A stretch of DNA of 36,757 nt from SCUN01 sp964343975 (GCA_964343975.1 CAYFLU010000009.1:1-36757); one strand, 5' to 3'; positions 7,556 through 16,805 are shown, numbered from the stretch's first letter. Notes: generated by a model not told the origin, from the letters alone. Translations and numbers: made by a program.

Positions 7556-9364
7556 ATGTTCCAGCAACTCTACGATCCGGTCGGAGGCAGCACCCTGTTG
7601 TCTGCGCTCGTGGCGGCGTTGCCGCCGGTGGTGCTGGCGTTGCTGTTGGCGGTGTGGCGCGTGGCGCCGTGGCGGGCCGCGGCCGCCGGCGCCACAACCG
7701 CGATGGCTCTCGCCTGGCTCGTGTGGCGCATGCCGCTCGATCTCACGATCGCCTCCGCCACGCACGGCATGGCGTACGGTCTCTGGCCGATCTGCTGGAT
7801 CGTCGTGAGCGCGGTGTTCTTCCACAACCTCTCGGTGGAAAGCGGCGACTTCGCGGTGTTGCGACGCGCGCTGGCGCGCCTCACCGGCGACCGGCGGATT
7901 CAAGTGCTGCTTGTCGCCTTCTGCTTCGGTGCGCTGATCGAAGGCATCGCCGGCTTCGGCGCACCGGTCGCCATCACCGCCGCGATGCTCGCCGGACTTG
8001 GCTTTGCGCCGATCACCGCCGCCGTACTTGCGCTCATCGCGAACACCGCGCCGGTCGCGTTCGGCTCACTGGGTATTCCCGTGACCACACTCGGCGGCCT
8101 GCTCGCGCCGATGCTCGGCCACGACGCGCAATCGACGACGCGCGCGTTGTCGGCGATGGTGGGGCGGCAGCTGCCGTTCTTCTCTGCGTTGATTCCCGCG
8201 TATCTCGTCACGCTCTACGCCGGGTGGCGTCGCATGTTCGAGGTGTGGCCGGCGGTCGTCACCGCAGGTGTGACGTTTGCGCTCGGCCAGTTCGCGATCG
8301 CCAACTACATGGGGCCGGAACTCACCGACACACTCGCGGCGATGATCTCGCTCGCCGCGGTGGCGCTGCTGCTGAAAGTGTGGCGACCCGCCACGGTATA
8401 CACCGGCGATGCCACTGAGTCACAGGTCACGACCGCGGTCGACACGGAGGTCGACTCGCGCGCACGCGTCGTCCGTGCGATGTCCACATACGCGATTCTC
8501 GTCGTGGTCGTGCTGATCGGGCAGTCGGGCAACTTCGCCGGCATGTCCAAGGTGCGGCCGCCGGCGAACGTCACGGCACTGCTCCGCTGCGGCCAGATCG
8601 GCAACGCGCTCTGCAGTCAGCCGTGGATCGGCGCGCCCGCCTCCGCCGCTCCGCAGGGCTTCCGCTTCCCCGTGTGGGAATTCAGCTGGCCGGGCGCCTA
8701 TCGCGATAGCGCCGGTACGCCGGCGCCGCGCGTGGAACGCCAGCCGCCCGTCGTCGCGAAGCCCTCGCCGTACCCGCTCACGTTCCGGCTGGATTTCCTC
8801 GCGGCGGCCGGCACGCTCGTCTTCATCGCGGCCTTCGTCGCGTTTCTGCCGATGTGGCTGACGGGACTCAGCCCATCGACATTGGGCCGCGTCGCGGTCG
8901 CCACGTTCCGTCAGCTGCGATTGCCGATCGTCACGATCGCCTTCATCCTGTCGATCGCGACCGTCATGAACTACTCGGGCATGACGTCATCGATGGCGCT
9001 CGCGCTCGCACGCACGGGCTGGGCCTTTCCCTTCTTCTCCGCGTGGCTTGGCATGCTCGGCGTCTTCCTCACCGGCAGCGACACCTCGTCGAACACGCTG
9101 TTCGGGCCGTTGCAGGCGACGACGGCGAATGTTGCCGGCTTCAATCCGGTGCTGATGGGCGCGACCAACAGCTCTGCCGGCGTCATGGGCAAGATGATCA
9201 GCCCACAGAATCTCTCGGTGGGCGCAGCCGGCGTCGGCGCGGTGGGGCGTGAGGGCGAGATTCTGCGGCGCGTGCTCATCCACAGCCTGGTCCTCACCAC
9301 ACTCATGGGCGTCCTCGCGATGTTGCAAGCCTACGCCTTGAAGTGGATGGTGCCGTCGCTCTGA
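7556..9364 (+). CDS. lldP: L-lactate permease (LctP/LldP family)
   Basis: The 602-residue protein is almost wholly hydrophobic with 12 or more transmembrane segments. It begins FQQLYDPVGGSTLLSALVA, typical of the LctP family, and contains FGALIEGIAGFGAPVAI and FGSLGIPVTTLGGL, two family signatures; a later segment with TGSDTSSNTLFGPLQ is also diagnostic. Members import lactate or glycolate by proton symport. A loop around residues 345-405, with Cys residues and little hydrophobicity, matches the large loop seen in many homologues. The next gene encodes a lactate dehydrogenase 20 bases downstream, so the pair forms a lactate uptake and oxidation unit. The ATG at 7556 was chosen over upstream starts because it gives the family N-terminus. 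Confidence 0.93.
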   Translation: MFQQLYDPVGGSTLLSALVAALPPVVLALLLAVWRVAPWRAAAAGATTAMALAWLVWRMPLDLTIASATHGMAYGLWPICWIVVSAVFFHNLSVESGDFAVLRRALARLTGDRRIQVLLVAFCFGALIEGIAGFGAPVAITAAMLAGLGFAPITAAVLALIANTAPVAFGSLGIPVTTLGGLLAPMLGHDAQSTTRALSAMVGRQLPFFSALIPAYLVTLYAGWRRMFEVWPAVVTAGVTFALGQFAIANYMGPELTDTLAAMISLAAVALLLKVWRPATVYTGDATESQVTTAVDTEVDSRARVVRAMSTYAILVVVVLIGQSGNFAGMSKVRPPANVTALLRCGQIGNALCSQPWIGAPASAAPQGFRFPVWEFSWPGAYRDSAGTPAPRVERQPPVVAKPSPYPLTFRLDFLAAAGTLVFIAAFVAFLPMWLTGLSPSTLGRVAVATFRQLRLPIVTIAFILSIATVMNYSGMTSSMALALARTGWAFPFFSAWLGMLGVFLTGSDTSSNTLFGPLQATTANVAGFNPVLMGATNSSAGVMGKMISPQNLSVGAAGVGAVGREGEILRRVLIHSLVLTTLMGVLAMLQAYALKWMVPSL

Positions 9365-9372
9365 TCCTGCCG

Positions 9373-9378
9373 TAGACT
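9373..9378 (+). promoter_or_regulatory. Putative -10 box TAGACT, 6 bases before the lactate dehydrogenase start
   Basis: TAGACT ends six bases before the GTG at 9385 and does not overlap the upstream stop codon (9362-9364). No Shine-Dalgarno-like sequence is visible, so the dehydrogenase may be translated from its own leaderless message. Confidence 0.5.
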
Positions 9379-9384
9379 TCGCCT

Positions 9385-10548
9385 GTGTTCGTCAACATCT
9401 CGGATCTGCGTTCGGCGGCGAAGCGGCGACTGCCGCGCGTGGCCTTCGACTACATCGATGGCGGCGCCGACGGCGAAGTGACGCTCGGCGAGAACGCGCG
9501 CGCCTTTCGCGACGTCGCCTTTCGTCCGCGCTCCGCGGTCGCCACGCGGTCGGTCGATCTCTCCACCACCGTACTCGGCACCAAGCTCGCGCTGCCATTC
9601 ATGCTCGCGCCTGTCGGCAGCAGCCGTATGTTCTACCCGCGCGGCGAGGAAGTGGCCGCGCGCGCCGCTGGCGAAGCCGGCACGGGATACATCCTGTCGA
9701 CGCTCTCGGGCTGCCACGTCAAAGACGTGAGGGCCGCATCCACAGGACCGGTCTGGTATCAGCTCTATCTGGTCGGCGGTCACGACGTGGCGCGCGCCGC
9801 CATTCAGCGCGCGAAGGACGTCGGCTGCGGCGCGCTGGTCGTCACGATCGACACGCCCGTCGCCGGCTTACGCGAGCGCGATCACTACAACGGCATGAAG
9901 GGCCTCGCCTCCGGCAAGCCGCTCGACATGCTGCCGCACATCGCGCAGTTCCTCACGCGCCCGCGCTGGCTGGCGGGCTATCTCGGCGACGGCGGCCTCA
10001 TGAAGTTTCCCAACATCGTCCTGCCCTCCGGACCGATGCCGTATGCGGATGTCACCGCGGCGCTCGAGGCGTCGATGGTCTCGTGGGACGACCTGAAATG
10101 GATCCGCGACGCATGGGGCGGCAAGATCGTCGTCAAAGGCGTCCATACCGCTGATGACGCGCGACGCGCGATCGATGCGGGGGCGGATGCGATCGTCGTG
10201 TCGAATCACGGCGGCCGCCAGCTCGACACTGTGGCGGCGACGATTCGCGTGCTGCCGGAGGTGGTCACCGCGGTGCAGCATCACGGCGCGCATGTGGAGG
10301 TGCTGCTCGACGGCGGCATTCGCCGCGGCGGTGACGTCGTGAAGGCGATTGCGATGGGCGCGCGCGCGGTGCTGATCGGCCGGGCGTATGCGTATGGGCT
10401 GGCCGCGGCCGGCGGCCCGGGGGTGACGCGCGCGATTCAGATCCTGCGCGCGGACATTGTGCGGACGCTGCAGTTGCTCGGCACGCCGTCGATCGCATCG
10501 CTCGACGGCAGTTTCGTGGACGTGCCGGCGGGGTGGACGCGCGGGTAA
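9385..10548 (+). CDS. lldD: FMN-dependent alpha-hydroxy acid dehydrogenase, probably L-lactate dehydrogenase
   Basis: This 387-residue TIM-barrel flavoprotein has the family features in order: FDYIDGGADGE near residue 21 (Tyr23 near substrate), QLY at 126-128, Lys251 in VVKGV (FMN N1/C2 contact), and the signature SNHGGRQLD with His275 as catalytic base and Arg278 binding the substrate carboxylate. Later DGGIRRGGDV and GRAYAYGL bind the FMN phosphate. Such enzymes oxidise L-lactate, glycolate or mandelate and pass electrons to the respiratory chain. The neighbouring lactate permease favours L-lactate. Start is GTG at 9385. The stop codon sits in the loop of a strong hairpin. Confidence 0.92.
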   Translation: MFVNISDLRSAAKRRLPRVAFDYIDGGADGEVTLGENARAFRDVAFRPRSAVATRSVDLSTTVLGTKLALPFMLAPVGSSRMFYPRGEEVAARAAGEAGTGYILSTLSGCHVKDVRAASTGPVWYQLYLVGGHDVARAAIQRAKDVGCGALVVTIDTPVAGLRERDHYNGMKGLASGKPLDMLPHIAQFLTRPRWLAGYLGDGGLMKFPNIVLPSGPMPYADVTAALEASMVSWDDLKWIRDAWGGKIVVKGVHTADDARRAIDAGADAIVVSNHGGRQLDTVAATIRVLPEVVTAVQHHGAHVEVLLDGGIRRGGDVVKAIAMGARAVLIGRAYAYGLAAAGGPGVTRAIQILRADIVRTLQLLGTPSIASLDGSFVDVPAGWTRG

Positions 10549-10559
10549 CGCGCGTCCAC
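10533..10559. terminator. Perfect 11-bp hairpin between convergent genes
   Basis: GTGGACGCGCG (10533-10543) and CGCGCGTCCAC (10549-10559) pair perfectly around the loop GGTAA, which contains the lldD stop codon. It lies between lldD and the convergent sortilin gene ending at 10574, so it could act as a bidirectional transcription stop. There is no T-run, so it is not a textbook intrinsic terminator. Confidence 0.55.
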
Positions 10560-10573
10560 GCCGCCGCAGAGCG

Positions 10574-13500
10574 CTACTTCTTCACAGGCGCGGGCAGTGC
10601 GGCGCACACCGGCGCGGTGAGCGCCGGTGTGGCGGCCGCAATCGCCGGCACGCTGTTCTTCGCGAGGAGCGCGTTCAGGTCTTTCAGCTCCTTCGCGTTG
10701 AGCGCGCTCCAGTTGGTCACGCCCTTCTTCAGGTCATTGCACGCCACGTTGAACACGCTCGTGTAGGTCTCGTTCGGCGCCATGTCGCCGGAGTCGAGCG
10801 AGTTCAGGATGCGGAGCTGGTTCGCGTGCAGTGTGGTGAACGGCAGCACCGCGGGCGGCTGCGGCGCGCCGCCAGGCGCGCCGGCGCCGCCCGCGCCGCC
10901 GCCACGACGACCGCCACCCCCCGTGCCACCGGCGAGCGCCAGCTTCGCGTCGAACTCCGTCGCCGCCTTCGCGATGTCGGTGTTCGCGTGCTTCATGAGC
11001 GGCGCCACGGCCGCGCGCATCGCGGTGACCTGCTGGTAGCCGGACCAGGCGAGATTGACACGGTCGAAGAGCGCGCGCTGCATCGTGGTCTGCGCCGCAA
11101 GCTCGGCGGCCGAGGCCGGCGAGCGCGGGTCGTTCTTGACCACCACCGTCTGCGTGTACGACTTCCCGTTCACCGTGAGCTTCAGCGTGTACACACCCGG
11201 CGCGGCCAGCGGCCCTTCGGGCGAAGCCGGCGTCTCGCCGATGTTCGCGTTGATCTCGTAGGAGTGCGAGAACGCCGGCGGATTGTCGTAGCGGATGTCC
11301 CAGTTGATGCGGTTCGTGCCGATCTCGGTCGGCATCGGTCGCGGCACTTCCTTCCAATAGTCGGGAATCGGCTGCGGTTCCGTGATCGGTGGAATCGGCG
11401 CGCTCGACATATGACGCACGACCTTGCCCGACGCGTCGCTGATCTCGAGCGTGATGTCGCCCTTGGGCTTCTCGCCCAGGTAGTAATAAAGGATGGCGCC
11501 CACCGGCGGGTTCTTGGCGTGCGGTTCCTCGGGCGGGAGCGGCGTGTCGCCGTTCACATTGCGACGCACGCGGATGGCATCGCCCGGCTTGTAGAAGTGC
11601 ACCGTTTCCGCCGGCGCAATCGACGCCATCTCTCGCAGCGGCGAGAAGTCGTCGAGGATCCAGAAGCTGCGGCCGTAGGTCGCCGCCACGAGATCGTTGC
11701 CGTGCACTTCCAGGTCGCGATACGACGTGTTCGGCAGGTTCAGCTGCAGCGACTGCCAGTCGTCGCCGTCATTGAACGACACATACATCGAGCTCTCGGT
11801 GCCGGCAAAGAGCAGGCCCTTCTTCTTCGGATCTTCGCGAATCACACGCGCAAAGCTGCCGCTCGGCTGATCCACCGCAAGCCCCGTGACGATCTTCGTC
11901 CACGTCTTGCCGTAGTCGCGCGTGCGGAACAGATACGGCGCGTAGTCGCCCGCGCCGTGCGCTTCCACCGCCACATACGCCGTCGCCGGATCGAAGTGCG
12001 ACGCCTCGATCGTCGACACATCCATGCGCGTCGGGTTCGGCAGATTCGGGATCGTGACTTCCGTCCACGACACGCCGTGATTCTTCGTGACCCAGATAAG
12101 CCCGTTGTTCGTGCCCGCCCAGATCAACCCGTTGCTCACCGTCGAGATCGAGAACGAATCGATCGATCCAGCCGGCGGCGCGCCCGTAAGCGCCACGGTC
12201 GGCGTCGGCCCACCCGGCGTCGCCGGCTTCTGCGTCGGATTGCCGAGATCCGGGCTCAGCTTCTTCCAATGCATGCCGCCGTCAGTCGTCGCCATGAGGA
12301 AGTTGAAGCCCGCGACGAGCTCCTTCGGATTCCACGGCGAGAACTTCAGCAGCTGATTGCCGACCTTGCGCAGGCCCGCCGCCTGATCGAAGTTCGGGCT
12401 GACGTTGATCCACTGCCCGTTCGCGGCGTTGACCTTGATGATGCCGCTCGCCGGACCACCCGCGTAGGTGATCTTCGGGTTCAGCGGATCCGGCACGACC
12501 GAACCGAACTCGTAGCCCGGATGCGGCTGCCAGTCGACCACCGTGATCGCGCCGAGATCACCGCGGCTGCGCGTGACGATCGAGCCGCTGTCCTGCATCG
12601 GCCCGTACACGTTGTAGGGAAATTGATTGTCGGTGGCGACGTGGTAGAACTGCTCCGTCGCCTGGTTGTACCAGCTGCTCCACGTGGCGCCGCCGTCGAG
12701 CGAGATCGTCGCGCCCTGATCCACACCGAGGAACATGCGCTTGCCGTCGGTCGGATCAATCCACATGACCTGCGGATCGTCGCCACCCGGCGCGCCCTTG
12801 AAACCCGTGAACGTGTTGCCGCCGTCCACCGACTTGTAGCTCGACGTCGCGAGCGTGTAAACGATGTCGGGGTTCTTTGAATCGACAAACACCCCGGACG
12901 TGTAATTGCCCTGGCCGTTCGCAATGCGGCGATCGTTCGCCGCCATCTGCTTCCAGTTCGCGCCGCCGTCATCCGAGCGATACAAGCCGAAGCCGCCGAT
13001 CACGAACATGCGCTGCCCGTGCGTGTTCGGCGCAATGGCCACCGCCATGCGGCCCGTCATCGGTTCCGGCAGGCCGTGCCCCTTGATCTCCGTCCACGTG
13101 ATGCCCTGATCCGTCGACTTGTAGAGGCCCGTGCCGTTCGGCCCCTGCGGGGCCGCACCACGGCCGCCCGCGCCTGCCGCTGGCGCCGCCGCCGGCGCGC
13201 CACCCGCACGCGGTGCGCCGCCCGGCGCCGTGTAGTGCCGCACCGTCACCGCGAGCACCGTGTTCGGCGTGTCGTACGCGGCCGCCAGATCCTGCCCGCC
13301 CGTCTCGTTGTCGACATACAGCGTCTTCGCCCACGTCTTGCCGCCGTCGGTCGAGCGGAAGATGCCGCGCATCTCCGTGTGCGTGTGCACGTTGCCCTGC
13401 GCCGCAATCAACACGATGTTCGCGTTCTTCGGATCCACCAGGATCGCGGGAATCTGCTTGGTGTCGTCGAGCCCGAGGTGCTGCCACGTCTTGCCGGCAT

Positions 13501-13939
13501 CGCTCGACTTGTACATCCCGTTGCCTTCGTTGATGCCGCCGCCGGTGATCATGTCGCCCATGCCGACGTAGATGACGTTCGGATCCGACGGCGCCACTTC
13601 CACCGCGCCCACCGACGACGCCTCTTTCACATCGTCAAACACCGGATACCAGGTGCGACCGGCGCTCGTGGTCTTCCACACACCGCCGAGCGGCAGGCCC
13701 ATATAAAAGGTGCCGGGCTCACCGACGACGCCCGTGACGGCCGATACGCGGCCGGCGCGAAACGGACCGATGTTGCGCCACACGAGACCGGAGACCACGT
13801 TGCCGCCGACCGGCGGCGCCGCGTTGAGGAGATTCCAGGGCGCCATGCCGATCAGCACGAGCGCGAGAGCGAGGTAGAGGGTCCGACGGTAGGAAGTCCG
13901 GCTGGAGGAAGTCCGGCTGTATGAAGTACGAGCTGTCAT
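10574..13939 (-). CDS. Exported sortilin/VPS10-type BNR propeller protein, 1,121 residues
   Basis: After an Arg/Ser/Thr-rich start and a hydrophobic segment (about residues 20-32, a likely signal peptide) the protein carries many BNR/Asp-box repeats such as STDGGKTW, SSDAGKTW and SDDGGANW, the units of VPS10/sortilin beta-propellers. The region after about residue 780 is different: proline-rich, then a beta-sandwich-like stretch (DITLEISDASGKVVR, GVYTLKLTVNGKSYTQ), a helical segment, and a Gly/Arg/Ala linker near residue 1,030. Related proteins are often annotated as glycosyl hydrolases, but that is not established by anything visible here. Exported location and protein or glycan binding are the safe inferences. 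The first residues are encoded by three 15-bp repeats, and a strong hairpin abuts the start codon. It probably follows the FKBP-sortilin gene in one unit (55-base gap). Confidence 0.88.
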   Translation of the reverse strand: MTARTSYSRTSSSRTSYRRTLYLALALVLIGMAPWNLLNAAPPVGGNVVSGLVWRNIGPFRAGRVSAVTGVVGEPGTFYMGLPLGGVWKTTSAGRTWYPVFDDVKEASSVGAVEVAPSDPNVIYVGMGDMITGGGINEGNGMYKSSDAGKTWQHLGLDDTKQIPAILVDPKNANIVLIAAQGNVHTHTEMRGIFRSTDGGKTWAKTLYVDNETGGQDLAAAYDTPNTVLAVTVRHYTAPGGAPRAGGAPAAAPAAGAGGRGAAPQGPNGTGLYKSTDQGITWTEIKGHGLPEPMTGRMAVAIAPNTHGQRMFVIGGFGLYRSDDGGANWKQMAANDRRIANGQGNYTSGVFVDSKNPDIVYTLATSSYKSVDGGNTFTGFKGAPGGDDPQVMWIDPTDGKRMFLGVDQGATISLDGGATWSSWYNQATEQFYHVATDNQFPYNVYGPMQDSGSIVTRSRGDLGAITVVDWQPHPGYEFGSVVPDPLNPKITYAGGPASGIIKVNAANGQWINVSPNFDQAAGLRKVGNQLLKFSPWNPKELVAGFNFLMATTDGGMHWKKLSPDLGNPTQKPATPGGPTPTVALTGAPPAGSIDSFSISTVSNGLIWAGTNNGLIWVTKNHGVSWTEVTIPNLPNPTRMDVSTIEASHFDPATAYVAVEAHGAGDYAPYLFRTRDYGKTWTKIVTGLAVDQPSGSFARVIREDPKKKGLLFAGTESSMYVSFNDGDDWQSLQLNLPNTSYRDLEVHGNDLVAATYGRSFWILDDFSPLREMASIAPAETVHFYKPGDAIRVRRNVNGDTPLPPEEPHAKNPPVGAILYYYLGEKPKGDITLEISDASGKVVRHMSSAPIPPITEPQPIPDYWKEVPRPMPTEIGTNRINWDIRYDNPPAFSHSYEINANIGETPASPEGPLAAPGVYTLKLTVNGKSYTQTVVVKNDPRSPASAAELAAQTTMQRALFDRVNLAWSGYQQVTAMRAAVAPLMKHANTDIAKAATEFDAKLALAGGTGGGGRRGGGAGGAGAPGGAPQPPAVLPFTTLHANQLRILNSLDSGDMAPNETYTSVFNVACNDLKKGVTNWSALNAKELKDLNALLAKNSVPAIAAATPALTAPVCAALPAPVKK
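13883..13927 (-). repeat. 15-bp tandem repeat, three copies, coding for TS(Y/S)(S/R)R
   Basis: Codons 5-19 of the sortilin gene consist of three diverged 15-base units at 13913-13927, 13898-13912 and 13883-13897, reading TSYSR, TSSSR and TSYRR. They supply the positively charged n-region before the hydrophobic signal segment. Confidence 0.8.
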
Positions 13940-13979
13940 AGGAGAAGAGCATACGCCGATCTGGCGCAGCTCTTCTCCT
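13940..13979 (-). promoter_or_regulatory. Perfect 11-bp hairpin directly abutting a start codon
   Basis: AGGAGAAGAGC and GCTCTTCTCCT (13940-13950 and 13969-13979) are perfect complements; the loop holds a further CGCC/GGCG pair. On the minus strand the 5' arm begins with an AGGAG that could act as a ribosome site but is paired with the 3' arm, which ends at the ATG of the 1,121-residue sortilin gene. It could be a terminator after the upstream gene or a switch controlling translation of the downstream one. Confidence 0.6.
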
Positions 13980-13994
13980 GAGGTTGAAACCGGG

Positions 13995-16793
13995 CTACTT
14001 CACCGCCCGGACTTTGGTCGCATCGATCGCATACGTCCCGCGCCCGTAGGTGGCGATCACGATGACGTGGTCGCGCGGGTGGATCTGGATGTCGCTCACT
14101 TCCACCGACGGCATGTTGCCGCCGAGCACATGCCACACCGTGCCGTCGTCCTTCGACACATACGCGCCGAAGTCGTTGCCGGCGTAGAGCAGGCCCTTCA
14201 CCGCCGGATCTTCGCGAATCGTGTTCACCGAACCCGACGGGATGTTGCCGACGATGCTCGTGAAGGTGGCGCCGTGGTCGGTGGACTTGAACAGATACGG
14301 CGTGAAGTCGTCGTCTTCGCGGCCGCGCAGGGCGACGAACACGGTGCCGGCGTCGTACTTCGACGGCACGATGCGCGAGACCCACTTCTTCATCGCCATC
14401 GGCAGGTTCTGGCCGATGTTCGTCCAGGTCTTGCCGCCATCCTTCGTCACATGCAGGTTGCCATCGTCGGTGCCGGCGTAGATGAGGCCCTTCGTGAGCG
14501 ACGACTCCACGACCTGCGTCATCGACTGATACGGGATGGCCGACGGGTTGATGCCCATCTGGCGCGGGTTGTTGTCCGTGAGGTCGCCGCTGATCTTCTC
14601 CCACGTGTCGCCGCGGTTGGTCGAGCGGTACACATACTGGAAGCCCGCGTAGAGCGTGTTCGGATCGTGCGGCGACACGATGATCGGCGCCATCCAATTC
14701 GCGCGCTGCGGCAACTCGCCGGCCTCGGTCTTCGGACGGATCGGCGTGCTCGAGGGACGCACGGGCTGCGCCGGGCCTTTCGCGGCGCCTGCGCCGGCGG
14801 CACGACCGGTCGCGGCCGGGTACTCGGCGCGTGTGAAGTTGCCGTAGAAGCCGTGCGAGTAGACGAGATTCGGATTCGTCGGATCGATCGCATGAAGGCT
14901 GCCTTCACCGCCGGGCGCGCCCTCCCACTTCTGCGGCGCGAAGGCGCCGCGCCCGCCCTTCGACGCGCTCAGGGCAGGCGCGATGTTGATCTCCGTGCGA
15001 TAGCTGCCCGCGTCCTGCACCGAGCCATACGCATGGAACGGCTTCGCCATATCCAGCTCGACGTTGTAGAACTGCGTGCCATGAATGCCGGTGGCTTCCT
15101 TCTTCGTCTTGCCGCCGTCGTTCGTCATCGTGAAGCCCTGGTCTGACGCGGTGAACACGATGTTCGGGTTGGCCGGGTCGATCCACATGCGATGGTTGTC
15201 GCCACCGCCGGCCGCAAACGGCGCGAACGTCGCGCCCGCGTCCTGGCTCACGCTCACGCCGAGCGCGAGCACGTAGATCTTGTTCTCGTTCTTCGTGTCC
15301 ACGCGGATCTGCGTGAACACCCAGTTGTAGGTGTTGCCGAGCGACATCATCTTCTGCGCCGTCTCCGGCGTCAGGCCGCTCGTCTTCTTCCACGTCGCGC
15401 CTTTGTCATCGCTGCGGTAGATCTCCATGCCGCGGATGATGTTGCTGTTCTCCGGCAGCGGACGATCGTACGCGTCGTGCTCGCCCGGCCGCGCGGCACG
15501 GCCCGCGTCGTAGCTGTCGACGACGGCGTAGATCACGTTCGGATTCGAGCGCGCGATATCGAGGCCGATGCGGCCGCGGAACTTCGGCTCCGGCAGCCCG
15601 CTGTTGATCGGATTCCACGTGACGCCACCATCGGTCGTCTTCCAGATGCCGCCTTCGACGTAGTTCGGCTCCACGCGCGGATCGCTCCACTTGCGGCGGA
15701 TGCGCTGCCACATGGCCGCGTAGAGCGTGTTCGGATCCTTCGGATCCATGACCAGATCAATCGCACCCGTGTTGTTGCTGCGGAAGAACGACTTCGTCCA
15801 GGTCTTGCCGCCGTCGGTGGTCTTGAACACGCCGCGCTGATCGTTCGCCGTCCACTCATGCCCCGACGCCGCCACATAGACGATGTTCGGGTTGGTCGGA
15901 TGCACGAGCACGCGCCCGATCGTGCCGGTGTCCGTGAGACCGATGTTGGTCCACGTCAGGCCGCCGTTGATCGACTTGTACATCCCCGTGCCCGAGAGGC
16001 TCGCGCGGAAGATGTTGTCTTCACCGGTGCCCACGTACACGATCTGCGGATTCGACGGCGCCACGGCCACGTCACCGATGCTCGCGGTGGCTTCGTGTTC
16101 GAAGATCGGCTTCCACGTCTGTCCGTTGTTCGTCGACTTCCACACGCCGCCGGTGGCCGCGCCCACGTAGATCGTGCGCGTCGGTCCCGAGCCGGCCACG
16201 GCAATCGACGTCATACGGCCCGTGTGGTTTGACGGCCCGATCGACTGCGCGGGAATCAGCTTGTAGGGCGACGCCGCGATCATCTTCTTCTGCACGTCCC
16301 ACGCCGCGAGATGGTCCACCGCGCTCGTCGGCGTCGTCATCTCGAAGAGCTCGACGTCGAACACGAGCGTGCCTTTCGGCGCACCGGCCCGCGGGTTGTC
16401 GCCGTAGGCGAGCGCGGCCGGAATCCAGAAGCGGCGCTTCTCGCCTTTCACCATCAGCTGCACGCCTTCGGTCCAGCCTTTGATCACGCTGCGGAGCGGA
16501 AACGCGATCTGCTGTCCGCGCGCCACCGAGCTATCGAACATCTGCCCGTCGGTGGTCCAGCCCGTGTAGTGCACCTTCACGGTGGACGCCGCCGTCGGAT
16601 GCACCGTGCCCGTACCCGGCGTCAGTACCTTCGACGCGAGGCCGGATGCGGTGACGCTGGCGTCCGCGGGGGCGGCGGCCACATCGGCGGGCGCCGGAAT
16701 CGGCGCCATCTGCTGTTGTGCGCCGGTCGTGACGACCGAGAGCGCGAGGATCAGTGACGTGGAACACGCTGCAGCGAGCTGGCGAAGACGCAT
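13995..16793 (-). CDS. FKBP-type peptidyl-prolyl isomerase fused to a sortilin/VPS10-type propeller
   Basis: The 932-residue protein has a hydrophobic signal segment (about residues 8-25), an FKBP domain at about 49-152, and then BNR/Asp-box propeller repeats to the end. The FKBP part shows KVHYTGWTTDGQMFDSS, FPLRSVIKGWTEGVQLMVKGEKRRFWIP and LAYGD, the core of an active-looking FKBP fold. The propeller part has repeats such as STNNGQTW, TTDGGKTW and STDHGATF. FKBPs catalyse cis-trans proline isomerisation and chaperone folding; the fusion suggests folding or holding of exported client proteins, which is inference. It lies upstream of the second sortilin gene on the same strand. A promoter-like TACACT precedes its ATG by six bases. 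Confidence 0.9.
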   Translation of the reverse strand: MRLRQLAAACSTSLILALSVVTTGAQQQMAPIPAPADVAAAPADASVTASGLASKVLTPGTGTVHPTAASTVKVHYTGWTTDGQMFDSSVARGQQIAFPLRSVIKGWTEGVQLMVKGEKRRFWIPAALAYGDNPRAGAPKGTLVFDVELFEMTTPTSAVDHLAAWDVQKKMIAASPYKLIPAQSIGPSNHTGRMTSIAVAGSGPTRTIYVGAATGGVWKSTNNGQTWKPIFEHEATASIGDVAVAPSNPQIVYVGTGEDNIFRASLSGTGMYKSINGGLTWTNIGLTDTGTIGRVLVHPTNPNIVYVAASGHEWTANDQRGVFKTTDGGKTWTKSFFRSNNTGAIDLVMDPKDPNTLYAAMWQRIRRKWSDPRVEPNYVEGGIWKTTDGGVTWNPINSGLPEPKFRGRIGLDIARSNPNVIYAVVDSYDAGRAARPGEHDAYDRPLPENSNIIRGMEIYRSDDKGATWKKTSGLTPETAQKMMSLGNTYNWVFTQIRVDTKNENKIYVLALGVSVSQDAGATFAPFAAGGGDNHRMWIDPANPNIVFTASDQGFTMTNDGGKTKKEATGIHGTQFYNVELDMAKPFHAYGSVQDAGSYRTEINIAPALSASKGGRGAFAPQKWEGAPGGEGSLHAIDPTNPNLVYSHGFYGNFTRAEYPAATGRAAGAGAAKGPAQPVRPSSTPIRPKTEAGELPQRANWMAPIIVSPHDPNTLYAGFQYVYRSTNRGDTWEKISGDLTDNNPRQMGINPSAIPYQSMTQVVESSLTKGLIYAGTDDGNLHVTKDGGKTWTNIGQNLPMAMKKWVSRIVPSKYDAGTVFVALRGREDDDFTPYLFKSTDHGATFTSIVGNIPSGSVNTIREDPAVKGLLYAGNDFGAYVSKDDGTVWHVLGGNMPSVEVSDIQIHPRDHVIVIATYGRGTYAIDATKVRAVK

Positions 16794-16799
16794 CCGGGA

Positions 16800-16805
16800 A
16801 GTGTA
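16800..16805 (-). promoter_or_regulatory. Putative -10 box TACACT, 6 bases before the FKBP-sortilin start
   Basis: On the minus strand TACACT ends six bases before the ATG at 16793. It faces a long upstream non-coding region, so a primary promoter here is plausible. Confidence 0.55.

Noticed and set aside
10574..16793. Annotation of the sortilin-type proteins as glycosyl hydrolases
   Set aside because: BNR/Asp-box propellers are shared by sialidases and sortilins, but I see no sialidase Arg triad or other catalytic signature, so an enzymatic call is not supported.
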